64,000 nucleotides of DNA. Origin: Asparagopsis taxiformis (taxonomy: Eukaryota > Rhodophyta > Florideophyceae > Bonnemaisoniales > Bonnemaisoniaceae). The notes beneath the pieces are model-generated. The model did no database searches, had not been told where the DNA came from, and saw only the letters and a program-made list of their open reading frames with translations. Below are positions 47,138 to 56,848 of the stretch, piece by piece. The first letter of the stretch is position 1. Each line of letters begins with the position of its first letter. Made by a program: the position numbers and the translations under genes. Location of the stretch: contig JALQPE010001999.1 in the NCBI GenBank assembly GCA_030407315.1, forward strand, positions 1 through 64,000, given 5' to 3'.

Positions 47138-47686
47138 ATGGCTGTGAAGAAAAAGAACGCAGCCAATGTCATGCGCGAATTGAAGGTGCACAAGCTTGTG
47201 CTCAACATCTGTGTCGGAGAATCTGGCGATCGATTGACTCGTGCCGGTCGTGTGTTGGAGCAGCTGACTGGTCAGACGCCCATCTTCTCCAAATCGCGAC
47301 TAACTATCCGAACCTTTGGTATTCGCAGAAACGAAAAAATCGCCACCCATGTAACTATCCGCGGACCTAAGGCCGAGGAGATCTTGGAGCGGGGGCTCAA
47401 GGTGAAGGAGTTTGAGCTCAAGGAGCGCAACTTTAGTGCAGGAAGCGCCAGTGGTGGCGGTGCAGGAGGCTTTGGTTTTGGTATCAACGAGCATATCGAT
47501 CTCGGCCTCAAATATGATCCTACTACCGGTATCTATGGTATGGACTTTTACGTTGTGCTCAAGCGCGCTGGTGACCGCGTTTCAAAGCGCCGCCGAGCCC
47601 CTTCAAGAATTGGAAAGTTCCAGACTGTCTCCAAGACTGATGCGATTAACTGGTTCCAAACCAAGTACGAAGGTCTAGTGTTATAA
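47138..47686 (+). CDS. RPL11: Ribosomal protein uL5 (RPL11), cytosolic
   Basis: The product has 182 residues starting [20 protein letters not shown]; the frame is open upstream without a better ATG. It contains the eukaryotic uL5 signatures [23 protein letters not shown] and [28 protein letters not shown], with [26 protein letters not shown] in the C-terminal half. It binds 5S rRNA and forms part of the 5S RNP and central protuberance of the 60S subunit. A glycine/serine-rich loop ([16 protein letters not shown]) is slightly longer than I expect in animals. No intron is present. Confidence 0.97.
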   Translation: MAVKKKNAANVMRELKVHKLVLNICVGESGDRLTRAGRVLEQLTGQTPIFSKSRLTIRTFGIRRNEKIATHVTIRGPKAEEILERGLKVKEFELKERNFSAGSASGGGAGGFGFGINEHIDLGLKYDPTTGIYGMDFYVVLKRAGDRVSKRRRAPSRIGKFQTVSKTDAINWFQTKYEGLVL

Positions 47687-47889
47687 GTCATTGCTCAGTA
47701 AACTTTCAGAGGCGGTGCATATCAAATTGCAACCACGCATCTTTTTGAAGGTTGCGTGTGTTTTAGCAACCACTTTATGTAGAGCGTCTTCTAGAGGAAA
47801 TTGAGAGTACATATGGAGATGTCTTTCGACAGTTCATGCTCCCTGTAAACATTGCTTGCCATTTCAATCATTTACTCGTCCCGGTTCGA

Positions 47890-49455
47890 TTACTTTCTCT
47901 TACGCGTCGCTACAGGTCGGAGAGCCTGTTGCAGATGTCGCCACATTTCATCCCTACCAAGGCGAGTGGACGATGAGGTCAGAATGATGGGTGTTTGCGG
48001 GGAACAGCCGTTACGTATAAGAGCACTCCTGGTCTTGTCCAGAATTGATTGCTTCACTTTTTGCTTGTCCAGTTTGTCCATCTTGGTCAGCACAATGACG
48101 TATTCCCCTCGCCTGAATCCCGATTCGGACATTAGCTGCATTAAACTTTCGTCGTCCACTTGCGCTCCGTGTCGACCATCCACCAAATGGAATACTAACC
48201 GAAGACTATTGCGACCTGTCAGGTACTGCACCATGAATCGCGTCCACTCTTGTTGAACATGTCGTGGAACTTTTGCATACCCAACACCTGGGAGATCAAC
48301 GAGATAGAATTGCGATTCTTTGTCATTTCCATTGACCAAAAAGTAGTTGAACTGCTGTGTCTTGCCCGGCCTACCACTGACGTATGCTAGCGCTTTTCTA
48401 TTACACAGCATGTTTACCAAAGAGCTCTTTCCAACATTAGATCTTCCCACAAATGCCACCTCACTTCCTAATGGTTCAGGCAAAGTATCCATAGAGACAG
48501 CACCTGTGACAAACTCAACCTGACGCACAGCAGCATTCGCAAGAAATTCAAATGTTTCATTGTTTGACTCTACGCCGCAACTCCTCATCAGGTCCAGAAC
48601 AGCAAATACTCCTTCAAGATATCTTTTCTTACCAAGCAAACGGATAGCGTTGTTGTATTCAGACACAGGGACTGCAGCCATTTTGCCATGGGAAGACAAA
48701 TGTTGTACGGCATTTAAACATCGCTTCGTTCGTGTAGTATCTCCAGCAGCGAGGAAAGCTATCATCATTGAGAGCATAGCACTTACTTTTCGTGCTGGAT
48801 TTGGATCCTCAGATGCCAAACCAACAGCTTGTTCAGGTGGCTGGGTATCACCCATAACATCATCGAAAATATCAGTCGAGTCCAGTTGGCGTTGATTTCG
48901 TTTCTTGCAATCACGAAGAACAGCACGAATGACGCTGGAGGCTAAAGGGAAATCGGCTGAAATCTCGTCTGGACGCTCTGATCGTGCCTTCATTCGTAGT
49001 CTATAAGCGTGTGTAGCAAGATCGGTGCGCCCAGCCTTTAACAAAGCTCTAATACCGGTTTGATAGACACTCATATCTGGACGAATTTGGGCGGTGCCCC
49101 ATTCACCAATGCCGTTCTCTGTCTCTTCGATCGTTGTTACCAGTTTACGCACAGCGCCTTTAGCCGCTTTGGATTTCACAAAAGCCAATAAAGTTTCTTG
49201 GGAAGGCGTTTGCTCCTGGTGAGGCGGGAGGTTTTTGGCCTGCGCGGGTGTTGCGCTACACAACATTTGTAGGGGCGTATATTGCTGCAGTAGAGAGCGG
49301 GTTGGGAGTAGGACGTAAGGTGAGTTGCGCGAGGTCCGCAATGATAATATGCGGCGGCTGTAGAGGACGTTGGTCGATACCACGAAGCCTTGCGTAAAGG
49401 CTTGAGGTCTGATTCGTTTGGTCATTTTGATGCAGTTGTTGAGACGGGACGTCAT
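47890..49455 (-). CDS. Fusion of PPR-like helices with EngB GTPase
   Basis: The product has 521 residues from the ATG at 49455. Residues 1 to about 60 are basic (RRILSLRTSRNSP) and likely target an organelle. Residues about 125-315 are helical, with units like pentatricopeptide repeats, for example VYQTGIRALLKAGRTDLATHA and EYNNAIRLLGKKRYLEGVFAV followed by LDLMRSCGV. Residues about 330-515 are an EngB/YihA GTPase: G1 GRSNVGKS (337-344), FNYFLVN, G3 DLPGVGYAKVP, G4 TKMD and a terminal TSS motif. Bacterial EngB acts in 50S subunit assembly and is about 200 residues long, so the N-terminal half is an addition. It may bring the GTPase to organellar rRNA. The FKBP-like gene lies upstream on the same strand, 128 bp away. 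Confidence 0.85.
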   Translation of the reverse strand: MTSRLNNCIKMTKRIRPQAFTQGFVVSTNVLYSRRILSLRTSRNSPYVLLPTRSLLQQYTPLQMLCSATPAQAKNLPPHQEQTPSQETLLAFVKSKAAKGAVRKLVTTIEETENGIGEWGTAQIRPDMSVYQTGIRALLKAGRTDLATHAYRLRMKARSERPDEISADFPLASSVIRAVLRDCKKRNQRQLDSTDIFDDVMGDTQPPEQAVGLASEDPNPARKVSAMLSMMIAFLAAGDTTRTKRCLNAVQHLSSHGKMAAVPVSEYNNAIRLLGKKRYLEGVFAVLDLMRSCGVESNNETFEFLANAAVRQVEFVTGAVSMDTLPEPLGSEVAFVGRSNVGKSSLVNMLCNRKALAYVSGRPGKTQQFNYFLVNGNDKESQFYLVDLPGVGYAKVPRHVQQEWTRFMVQYLTGRNSLRLVFHLVDGRHGAQVDDESLMQLMSESGFRRGEYVIVLTKMDKLDKQKVKQSILDKTRSALIRNGCSPQTPIILTSSSTRLGRDEMWRHLQQALRPVATRKRK

Positions 49456-49583
49456 CTTGTTGGGAATTGAGGCGTGTCTCGGCGATGAAGAACTATGGCA
49501 GATCAATTCGCATATTTGTTCTTAATTAAAATTTCAGAGTCGGCCAAATCGTTTAGTGTCGTCGCTTGCGACTGCGACAGTCA

Positions 49584-50744
49584 CTATACTACTTTCTTCA
49601 AAAAGATGTCTACAACTGCACCCGCTTGTGGTGGAAGCTGTGCCGAATTGACGAGCAAGGAGAGCACTTCGTGTGCAGCGTAGGGATGATAAAACACAGT
49701 TCTCGACTCCAATGCGCGCATACCTCGAATGGCACAGCTGAGCGCAAGAGGTAGACTACTAAGACTTGCTTGTATATAATCCACTTCGGCATTTGCTCCG
49801 TCTGAATATGTGGGAACCAATATTACTCGACCATCTAACAAGCGTACCTGTAGAGCAACTTGAACAGTGCTGTCCTCCTCAGCTTGTTGCTCGCTATCAA
49901 TTGCACTGAACTTGCCGTTCACAGCGAGAATGTACCCATCGCCTTGCAGGTCTACTACAGCATCATCAGATGCAAGTGTTTGAAAAAACTGATCGGCAGT
50001 GTCTAGATTCGCAGTGCCCAGTACATCTGTAGCACAGTCTTCAAGTGTGGAAAACATCTCATTGAATTTGGCTTGATCCATTGGAAATGGTAGAGCCTTA
50101 TCAAGAAGACATTGTTCAAGCCTTTTAGTGAGACTGTTGAAATCAAGTTGCATCGCTGTAAGACGCGCTGTCTTGCCTAAAATCGAACCATACGTACGCG
50201 AGACCTCCTCAAGTAGCTCACCAGTTAATGGGTCCACCTTTTTCTTCTCCGCCACCGCAGTTCGTACAGTTGCGAGCCAGCGTTCAAAAGCGAGACTGTT
50301 GAATGGTATCGATTCATCACCCTGTCCTGCGCGGAGGCATGCAGCAGAGAGCACCGAAGCGTCCAATGAAAATGGAATATCCTCCTGGATCTTCTGAGCA
50401 ATGATCTGTCCGTATGCTTCTGATAGCTGTTCGATGTTCACACCTTTTTCGACTGCCAGCTGAGCAGCGCCTGACGGAATGTTGAAGTCGAATTTATCGA
50501 ATAGAGACTCGGCGTATGCGGTATCGTCTGTGAACAGCTGCGGCATGTTTAGCGAAGTTGAACAGATTGTACGCGATTGGTTATTTTGCGATGCGGATTG
50601 AAAGCGATTCATGGGTGGAATGCAGCGATGCCATCGTGGCACATGCAGATTGCGTGATGTGTGCAAACGACGAGAGGCACGCGATACATGGTGTGTATGC
50701 GTCGGCGTCAGTGGTATCGAGGTGTGAAATGCGGTGTGTTTCAT
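49584..50744 (-). CDS. FKBP/Mip-like protein, organelle-targeted
   Basis: The product has 386 residues from the ATG at 50744 (MKHTAFHTSIPL). A presequence of about 65 residues is rich in His, Arg, Ser and Thr (VSRASRRLHTSRNLHVPRW). Two related helical segments follow, as in the dimerisation arm of Mip-type FKBPs. A C-terminal domain runs from about 240 (DTADQFFQTLASDDAVVDLQGDGYIL, VQVALQVRLLDGRVI, SLPLALSCAIRGMRALESRTVFYHPYAAH). Strand order and the YxxRLxDG-like and Y-P-x-A-H-like motifs recall an FKBP fold, but the active-site aromatics are largely changed, so prolyl isomerase activity is doubtful. A chaperone-like role in mitochondrion or plastid is inferred. Confidence 0.65.
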   Translation of the reverse strand: MKHTAFHTSIPLTPTHTHHVSRASRRLHTSRNLHVPRWHRCIPPMNRFQSASQNNQSRTICSTSLNMPQLFTDDTAYAESLFDKFDFNIPSGAAQLAVEKGVNIEQLSEAYGQIIAQKIQEDIPFSLDASVLSAACLRAGQGDESIPFNSLAFERWLATVRTAVAEKKKVDPLTGELLEEVSRTYGSILGKTARLTAMQLDFNSLTKRLEQCLLDKALPFPMDQAKFNEMFSTLEDCATDVLGTANLDTADQFFQTLASDDAVVDLQGDGYILAVNGKFSAIDSEQQAEEDSTVQVALQVRLLDGRVILVPTYSDGANAEVDYIQASLSSLPLALSCAIRGMRALESRTVFYHPYAAHEVLSLLVNSAQLPPQAGAVVDIFLKKVV

Positions 50745-51082
50745 GTTGAATGGACTGATGTAAGCTATAGACGTTGTCGGAAATAGAATGAATCGACTCA
50801 CGAGCCACTCTAGTGATCGATCGACCGAGCGGTCAGTTGATCTCGCCCGGTCTCGGTACGCACGTCAGACAGTTGTGATGAATTTGATAACGAAAGAAAG
50901 TGTTTTTTATATGAAAATAGTAATATATACACGACTGAGTCTTGCATGGAAGCAGTTGTTTATTCTTCGCGATCTCATTTCTTCCACTCGAGTTCAACAT
51001 GTCCAACTTGACTGCCTCCACTTGCACCTGCCACACTTGCTTTCAACAACACCCTTGACACCACGCTATTATCTTGACTGCC
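50745..51082. other. Divergent intergenic region
   Basis: About 340 bp between the FKBP-like and TauD-like genes. There is an AT-rich block near 50905-50935 (TTTTTTATATGAAAATAGTAATATATAC) and a C/T-rich leader before the ATG at 51083. No specific element is assigned. Confidence 0.4.
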
Positions 51083-52108
51083 ATGGACGCAGAATCCGAA
51101 ACCACTTCATCATTCCAACACATTCACCTTCCACAAGCTCGCACCTATCAAGGCGTACCATGCTTCCCACTCTGTCTTTCGCCTGCTCATGGCTCGCTGC
51201 ACCTCAGCCAAGATCCAGAAATAGTTACAAACCTCTTTCGAAAGAATCGCTCCTACATACATGAGCTGCTCCGTCAGCATGGCGTGTTGCTCTTTCGTGG
51301 GTTTGCCGCTGATGTGACCACAGCGGAAGACTTTGCCAAATTTGTACAGGACGGCTTGGGCCTCGAAAACTTTCCATACGTTGGTGGAAATGCGGTGAGA
51401 ACTGCAGTCGTCGGAGACAGAGTATTCACCGCCAATGAAAGTCCTCCCGATAAACCAATCCCGTTTCACCACGAACTCGCTCAGACGCCTGTTTTTCCAT
51501 CACGCTTGCTCTTCTTCTGTGAAAAACCAGCAGATGCTGGTGGTGAAACGCCGATACTGTTGTCGTCGCAGGTGTATGAAGAGTTGAAACAATCATATCC
51601 ACAATTTCTTTCAAAGGTGGAACAACACGGTGTTATATATTCCAGAGTTATGACTGCACACGACAGACCGTCCTCGGCCATCGGTCGTGGGTGGAAGGGA
51701 ACGTTCAAGGCAAAAAATAGGGCTGAAGCGCAAGCCGTACTAGCTGCGAAGGGATATTCGTGGGAGTGGATCGGTGATGGCGAGGATGCGATGCTTCGTG
51801 AGATTAGTCCGGTATTGGACGCTGTAAAGGAGGGCGACAACGGCAAGAAATGTTTCTTTAATCAACTATTCGCCGTTTGGGGTGGGTGGAGAGATGAATT
51901 GAATCAACCGCAAGATTGTATCCGCGCTGGTGATGGTAGCATATTAGATAAAGATGCTATGGATGCCACCGGTGAAATCATGCGCAGGAACGCGGTTGCG
52001 ATCCCGTGGCAGAGAGGCGATATTATGTACATTGATAATTTGCAAGCGCAACATAGCAGAGCCACTTTTGTTGGCAAGCGTCGAGTGCTTGCCTCTTTGG
52101 CAAAGTAA
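51083..52108 (+). CDS. TauD/TfdA-family 2-oxoglutarate dioxygenase
   Basis: The product has 341 residues from an ATG in strong context (GCCATGG). It has the clavaminate synthase-like fold pattern: HGVLLFRGF near 67-75, an iron-binding H-x-E in FHHELAQTPVFPSRLLFFC (His129 or His130, with Glu131), EKPADAGGETPI, and near the C-terminus PWQRGDIMYIDNLQAQHSRATFVGKRRV, which supplies the distal His and the Arg that binds 2-oxoglutarate. The enzyme would hydroxylate a small molecule using Fe(II), oxygen and 2-oxoglutarate. The substrate is unknown: in eukaryotes this subgroup is not restricted to taurine. No targeting sequence is seen. Confidence 0.9.
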   Translation: MDAESETTSSFQHIHLPQARTYQGVPCFPLCLSPAHGSLHLSQDPEIVTNLFRKNRSYIHELLRQHGVLLFRGFAADVTTAEDFAKFVQDGLGLENFPYVGGNAVRTAVVGDRVFTANESPPDKPIPFHHELAQTPVFPSRLLFFCEKPADAGGETPILLSSQVYEELKQSYPQFLSKVEQHGVIYSRVMTAHDRPSSAIGRGWKGTFKAKNRAEAQAVLAAKGYSWEWIGDGEDAMLREISPVLDAVKEGDNGKKCFFNQLFAVWGGWRDELNQPQDCIRAGDGSILDKDAMDATGEIMRRNAVAIPWQRGDIMYIDNLQAQHSRATFVGKRRVLASLAK

Positions 52109-52390
52109 TATGTTCACAGTTTGACTGGTCATGAGGCATATAGCAATTTGAAAGGCAGTTGGTACGTAAGAATGTCTTGAGTTGTGACTGGAGCAATAAA
52201 ATTAAAAGTGCATCTGATTTGTATGGATGAAACACGTGCTTCTATTCTCGAATGACTAAAAGCATTTTTGGCACCATTCCTCTGCAATTTCGCCGTTTTT
52301 TCAAAGGGGCGTCGGCGGTGGCGTAGACTGCGATATTTTCCAACTCGGAGACATCGACAGGCCACACGTCTCACTCGCTCGCTCGCAAAC

Positions 52391-55300
52391 ATGAAGAAAA
52401 AAGTCGATCCGCGCATTCGCCAGACCCTGGAGGATGCAGTCCAGAACAACCATCGCAGTCTAATCCTCCTTGTCGGTGACAAGGGCAAGGATCAGGTCGT
52501 CAATCTGCACTATATGTTGTCCAAGATGTCCGTGCAAGCGCGTCCGGATGTACTCTGGTGCTACAAGAAAGAACTTGGCTTCAGTTCGAACAAAAAAAAG
52601 CGCATGAAGTCTATTAAGAAACTCGTCAAACAGGGGCTTGTGGATCCCAACAGGGATGACCCCTTTGATCTCTTCATTACCTCTACTAAAATACGATTCG
52701 CCTACTATTCCGAATCGCATAAAATTCTTGGAAACACTTATGGTATGTGTGTTCTCCAGGATTTCGAAGCGCTCACTCCCAACCTACTGGCCAGGACGCT
52801 GGAAACCGTGCAGGGTGGTGGTATAGCCATTTTACTTATTCAAAACATGTCCTCTCTCAAACAGCTATACAGTCTCACGATGGATGTCCACGCCAGATTG
52901 AGAACAGAGGCGCACAACAAAGTAGTCGGTCGCTTTAATGAGCGCTTTATTCTATCGCTCGCCGACTGTCCCGCGGCAATTGTAGCTGATGACGAACTCA
53001 ATGTGTTGCCCATTTCTTCTCACGTACGTTCCATGTCCGGCGTATCGAAGCGGTCTTCTGAAGGCAAAATGGACATTGGAACAAAGCGAGGGGTCACAAC
53101 AGACAATTCTCCGGAGCTCAAAGAGCTCAAAGAATCATTGGTAGACACACCACCTATCGGACCTCTGATTGCAAAGGCGAAAACTATTGATCAGGCTAAA
53201 GCATTGCTGCGCTTCGAGGAAGCCATATCTGAGAAAACGCTGCGAAGCACAGTCGCACTTACCGCCTCGCGCGGACGCGGAAAATCTGCTGCCCTTGGGC
53301 TGGCAATTGCAGCAGCAGTTGCTCACGACTATTCCAACATTTTCGTCACATCACCGTCACCTGAGAATCTCAGGACTTTATTCGCCTTTTTGTTTATTGG
53401 TTTTGATGCACTGCAATTTCAGGAGCATACGGACTACGAGATTATTCAGAGCGTAGACCCTGCCTTGAACAATGCAGTTGTCCGTGTCAATGTGTTTAGA
53501 AACCATCGTCAAACCATTCAATATATTGAACCAACAGATGCTGCACGGTCCCTAAGCCAAGCAGAGCTGCTAGTCATCGACGAAGCCGCTGCGATTCCGT
53601 TACCTATAATCGAGTCAATGCTTGGACCATATCTTGTTTTCTTGTGCAGTACAATCACAGGATATGAGGGCACTGGTCGTAGTCTTTCGCTGAAACTCAT
53701 CAAGAAGTTGCGAGATGGTAGCTCGACGGGGCCGAGTCAAAATTTACTCACAAATGAGTATTCTAACAAGCGCAAAGATCGAGATGCCACCGCGGCGGCA
53801 TCTAGAAGCGGTGCAGGTCGAGTTTTCCGAGAAGTGCAAATGGAAATTCCAATTCGATATAGCGAGAATGATCCCGTTGAAGCATGGCTTTATGACTTGC
53901 TATGCCTGGAAGCTGGAGGGAAAAGACAGATCTTAACAGCTGGTGCGCCGCATCCAGATAGTTGTGAACTATATTATGTAGAAAGAGATGCACTCTTTTC
54001 ACGGCATCGTGCATCAGAGGCGTTCCTGCATCGAATCATGGCACTCTTTGTATCCTCACATTACAAGAATTCCCCAAATGATCTCCAGATGCTTTCTGAT
54101 GCACCTGCACATGGTCTGTTTGTACTCATTGCACCGACAAAGGCGGATACGGAGAAGCTCCCAGATGTACTGTGCGCTATTCAGGTATGTCTTGAAGGTC
54201 GGATCTCTTCGCACAGTTCCAAGTCACAATTGTCGAGAGGTCAGCGCGCATCTGGTGATTTGATTCCGTGGACGGTGAGTCAACAGTTCCAAGAACCAGA
54301 ATTTGCTTCCCTCTCGAGTGCCCGAATTGTCAGAGTAGCTACTCATCCTGATGTTCAGAAAATGGGATATGGTACGAGAGCTCTGCAGTTGTTGCTAGAT
54401 TATTATCGAGGAAAGCACATCTCATTAGATGTCGGAAACACTGAGCTCAATGATGAGCGCAGTCAGGACGAATCCGGAACAAGTGAAGCCGACAGTGAAG
54501 ACGATAAGGCTTCCAAGGAAAAGGCACTTCTCAATGAGGTTATTGGGCCGCGAAAAAATATCCCACCGTTGCTTCGACGTCTGCACGAGAGATCTCCGGA
54601 GCGACTAGACTATCTTGGCGTCTCTTTCGGGCTTACACAGGGCCTTTACAATTTTTGGAGTCGACTTGGTTTTGTACCGCTGTACATGAGATTGACTGCC
54701 AACGATCTTACTGGAGAGCATACGTGCATCATGGCGACAACAAGCGTTTCAACCCGAGATGATGAGTCGACAGACTGGCTGCCGACGTTCCATCATGATT
54801 TCCGCCGGCGCTTTGTGCATTTGCTCGGTTATGAATTTAACAAGCTACCGCCAGGGCTTGCGCTTGCTATTCTGGAACCGGGCAAAGATTTTTGGGAATC
54901 GAAGAAGGGTCAAAAGGCGCGAAAATCGATCGAGGACATCAAGGAAATGTTCACTCCATATGATAGAAGACGTCTTGAATCGTATTCGCGAAACTTGGTC
55001 GATTATCATGTAGTTGTAGATATGCTACCGAAGCTGGCTGAATTATACACGCTCGGCGGTTTTGGATCACATGATGAGTTGAATCTTTCCCCTGCACAGA
55101 ATGCAATTCTCATGTCACTGGGATTACAGCGACGCTCTGTGGATGAGCTGCAGAAGAGCCTGGGCATTGAAGCATCGCAGGTACTCGCTCTTTTCAATAA
55201 GGTGATTCGAAAGATTTCCAACTTTTTGCGGAAGATGGAGGAGGAAGCGATTGCAGCAGGAATAGGGCCGGAAGACGCAGATGAGGCTGCAGCTGCAATT

Positions 55301-55594
55301 TTGCCGCGTGCAACGCTGAAGAACTTGGATGAAGACCTGGAAAACAATGGGGTTGCAAAATCTGAAGAGGGTTTGGAAGACAAGAATGGCAAAGAGGATG
55401 GGAATGAGAAGGGTATCAAGAGATTTAAGATTAAGGGGTCTGAGGAAGAATGGGAGAAGGCGCTACCAAAGGAGACGGACAGTTCGGCTCCGGTTGTGGT
55501 CAGCATTAAGAAAGCGAAACGAAAAGCTGAGGAGAATGTGGATGGGGCGACGGTCAAGGCGTCGAAGAAGAAAAAGAAGAAGAAACATCATTAG
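52391..55594 (+). CDS. NAT10: RNA cytidine acetyltransferase NAT10/Kre33
   Basis: The product has 1,067 residues. The start is the ATG at 52391 because MKKKVDPRIRQTLEDAV matches the family N-terminus; the open frame extends about 40 codons further upstream. Domains in order: TmcA-N-like region with VVNLHYMLSKMSVQARPDVLWCYKKELGFSS, helicase with Walker A ASRGRGKS (about 291-298) and VIDEAAAIP, a GNAT acetyltransferase with acetyl-CoA-binding VATHPDVQKMGYGTRAL (about 647-663), and a tRNA-binding C-terminal part ending in a lysine-rich tail. It makes N4-acetylcytidine in 18S rRNA and, with THUMPD1/Tan1, in tRNA-Ser and tRNA-Leu, in the nucleolus. It has no introns. Confidence 0.97.
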   Translation: MKKKVDPRIRQTLEDAVQNNHRSLILLVGDKGKDQVVNLHYMLSKMSVQARPDVLWCYKKELGFSSNKKKRMKSIKKLVKQGLVDPNRDDPFDLFITSTKIRFAYYSESHKILGNTYGMCVLQDFEALTPNLLARTLETVQGGGIAILLIQNMSSLKQLYSLTMDVHARLRTEAHNKVVGRFNERFILSLADCPAAIVADDELNVLPISSHVRSMSGVSKRSSEGKMDIGTKRGVTTDNSPELKELKESLVDTPPIGPLIAKAKTIDQAKALLRFEEAISEKTLRSTVALTASRGRGKSAALGLAIAAAVAHDYSNIFVTSPSPENLRTLFAFLFIGFDALQFQEHTDYEIIQSVDPALNNAVVRVNVFRNHRQTIQYIEPTDAARSLSQAELLVIDEAAAIPLPIIESMLGPYLVFLCSTITGYEGTGRSLSLKLIKKLRDGSSTGPSQNLLTNEYSNKRKDRDATAAASRSGAGRVFREVQMEIPIRYSENDPVEAWLYDLLCLEAGGKRQILTAGAPHPDSCELYYVERDALFSRHRASEAFLHRIMALFVSSHYKNSPNDLQMLSDAPAHGLFVLIAPTKADTEKLPDVLCAIQVCLEGRISSHSSKSQLSRGQRASGDLIPWTVSQQFQEPEFASLSSARIVRVATHPDVQKMGYGTRALQLLLDYYRGKHISLDVGNTELNDERSQDESGTSEADSEDDKASKEKALLNEVIGPRKNIPPLLRRLHERSPERLDYLGVSFGLTQGLYNFWSRLGFVPLYMRLTANDLTGEHTCIMATTSVSTRDDESTDWLPTFHHDFRRRFVHLLGYEFNKLPPGLALAILEPGKDFWESKKGQKARKSIEDIKEMFTPYDRRRLESYSRNLVDYHVVVDMLPKLAELYTLGGFGSHDELNLSPAQNAILMSLGLQRRSVDELQKSLGIEASQVLALFNKVIRKISNFLRKMEEEAIAAGIGPEDADEAAAAILPRATLKNLDEDLENNGVAKSEEGLEDKNGKEDGNEKGIKRFKIKGSEEEWEKALPKETDSSAPVVVSIKKAKRKAEENVDGATVKASKKKKKKKHH

Positions 55595-55810
55595 GAAGAC
55601 AAAATGCTCGCGATTTGCTGAGCAACAATGTTTTACTGGGTGAAAGTAAACTTTATACACGGTATGTATATGATTGCGTTGATAGAGATTGTACATTTGT
55701 AATCGAGCAAGCATCTGGAGGCAAGGCAAAAAAGATGCGAGTCTCGAAGGCGAATCGATAGGGTGAAAGTTGATATGTGCGTTGGGTGGCATGAACAAAA
55801 AAATGGATTG

Positions 55811-56722
55811 CTATGAATCGATAGATTCATCAGATTCGGAGGCGGTCGAATTGAGAGAGCGAACAAAGTTTGCATGCTCAGCTGTGAAACAATCAAAGAA
55901 TATGACGTTGACTTTCTCTAGGATAGTATTGGAATGGTTGTTGAGAAAGTCTGCAAAACGAGCATTCATTTTAACCGCCTCCGTCTTAACCGATGGTCTA
56001 AGACGACCTAAAGAAAGGACACGAAATACAACGTCAAAAACGGACGGCGTTACAGTCCAACCAAGTACGAATAGATTATCTCTCATCTTTTTATGCTTGG
56101 TGACGGACAAGGTCCTGCTCAAAAAGGCAATCTTCTTCTCTGCGCAGTAGGTATCGAGCCAGGCGTCCTGTCCCCATCGAACGGATAGGCTGAGGTTTCT
56201 CAAGCCGGCCAGAATGTTTCGCGGGAGTTCAGACACGGGCACGCTTCTCAATTCCGATTGGTCACCGCGGTAGTAGTCGTGCTGAATGTTGTTGACAACA
56301 AAGTCGGCGAGTTGCATTTCCTCGTCGAGGTCCAACAAAGCGGCGCGGAAGACGGTCACAACAGTGACGGGACAATGCTTGGTGTCGTTATGAAAGCGAT
56401 TTATGTGGTCGAGCACCTGTTGGAGCGGCACGCAGAGGACCATGCCGTGTACGGTCCAGAAGGAGGGGTCGGCGGAGGACTTGGGTCGTTTGGAAACGCG
56501 AATGTCCAGAAAGCGGGCGCCGGCGTGGAGTTGCTGCAGAATAGTCAGATTCTGGGTGAGCGCAAAGTCGGTTTGCACTGAGGTGCAGACATGGCGGATG
56601 GGGGCGGCATGGAGCGGGAGAAAGGTGGCGCGGGAGACGAGATCTGGACGGGTGGCGTAGGCAGCACTGTCGTGCGTGCCGGGGAGGAGTTGGTCGTAGA
56701 GTGTTTGCGAGCGGGAACACAT
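55811..56722 (-). CDS. PI-PLC X-domain protein (PLCXD-like)
   Basis: The product has 303 residues consisting of little more than an X domain. The two catalytic histidines are in LLPGTHDSAAY (His17) and FWTVHGMVL (His92), with FLDIRVSKRP between them, matching the TIM-barrel of phosphatidylinositol-specific phospholipase C-like phosphodiesterases. No PH, EF-hand, Y or C2 domain is present, as in PLCXD and bacterial PI-PLC. It likely cleaves phosphoinositides or a glycosylphosphatidylinositol, but the substrate is not certain. The acidic C-terminus (STASESDESIDS) is unusual. There is no signal peptide. The CRAL-TRIO-type gene is divergent, 126 bp away. Confidence 0.85.
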   Translation of the reverse strand: MCSRSQTLYDQLLPGTHDSAAYATRPDLVSRATFLPLHAAPIRHVCTSVQTDFALTQNLTILQQLHAGARFLDIRVSKRPKSSADPSFWTVHGMVLCVPLQQVLDHINRFHNDTKHCPVTVVTVFRAALLDLDEEMQLADFVVNNIQHDYYRGDQSELRSVPVSELPRNILAGLRNLSLSVRWGQDAWLDTYCAEKKIAFLSRTLSVTKHKKMRDNLFVLGWTVTPSVFDVVFRVLSLGRLRPSVKTEAVKMNARFADFLNNHSNTILEKVNVIFFDCFTAEHANFVRSLNSTASESDESIDS

Positions 56723-56848
56723 GAAGCGTGGATGTGAGGAGGGAGGTGGGCGAGTGAATGCGGCGCGACGGGACAGATGAAAGGGGAGCGTTGGGGAATT
56801 GATACAACCACTAATTGGTTGTGAATAATCAGTTGGTGTTACACTGTA

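Noticed and set aside
49584..52108. Possible bacterial contamination or recent transfer (TauD/TfdA, EngB, TsaE, MnmG, GuaD-like)
   Set aside because: These genes have presequences or introns and sit between eukaryotic genes with similar spacing; all are known from eukaryotes or organelles.
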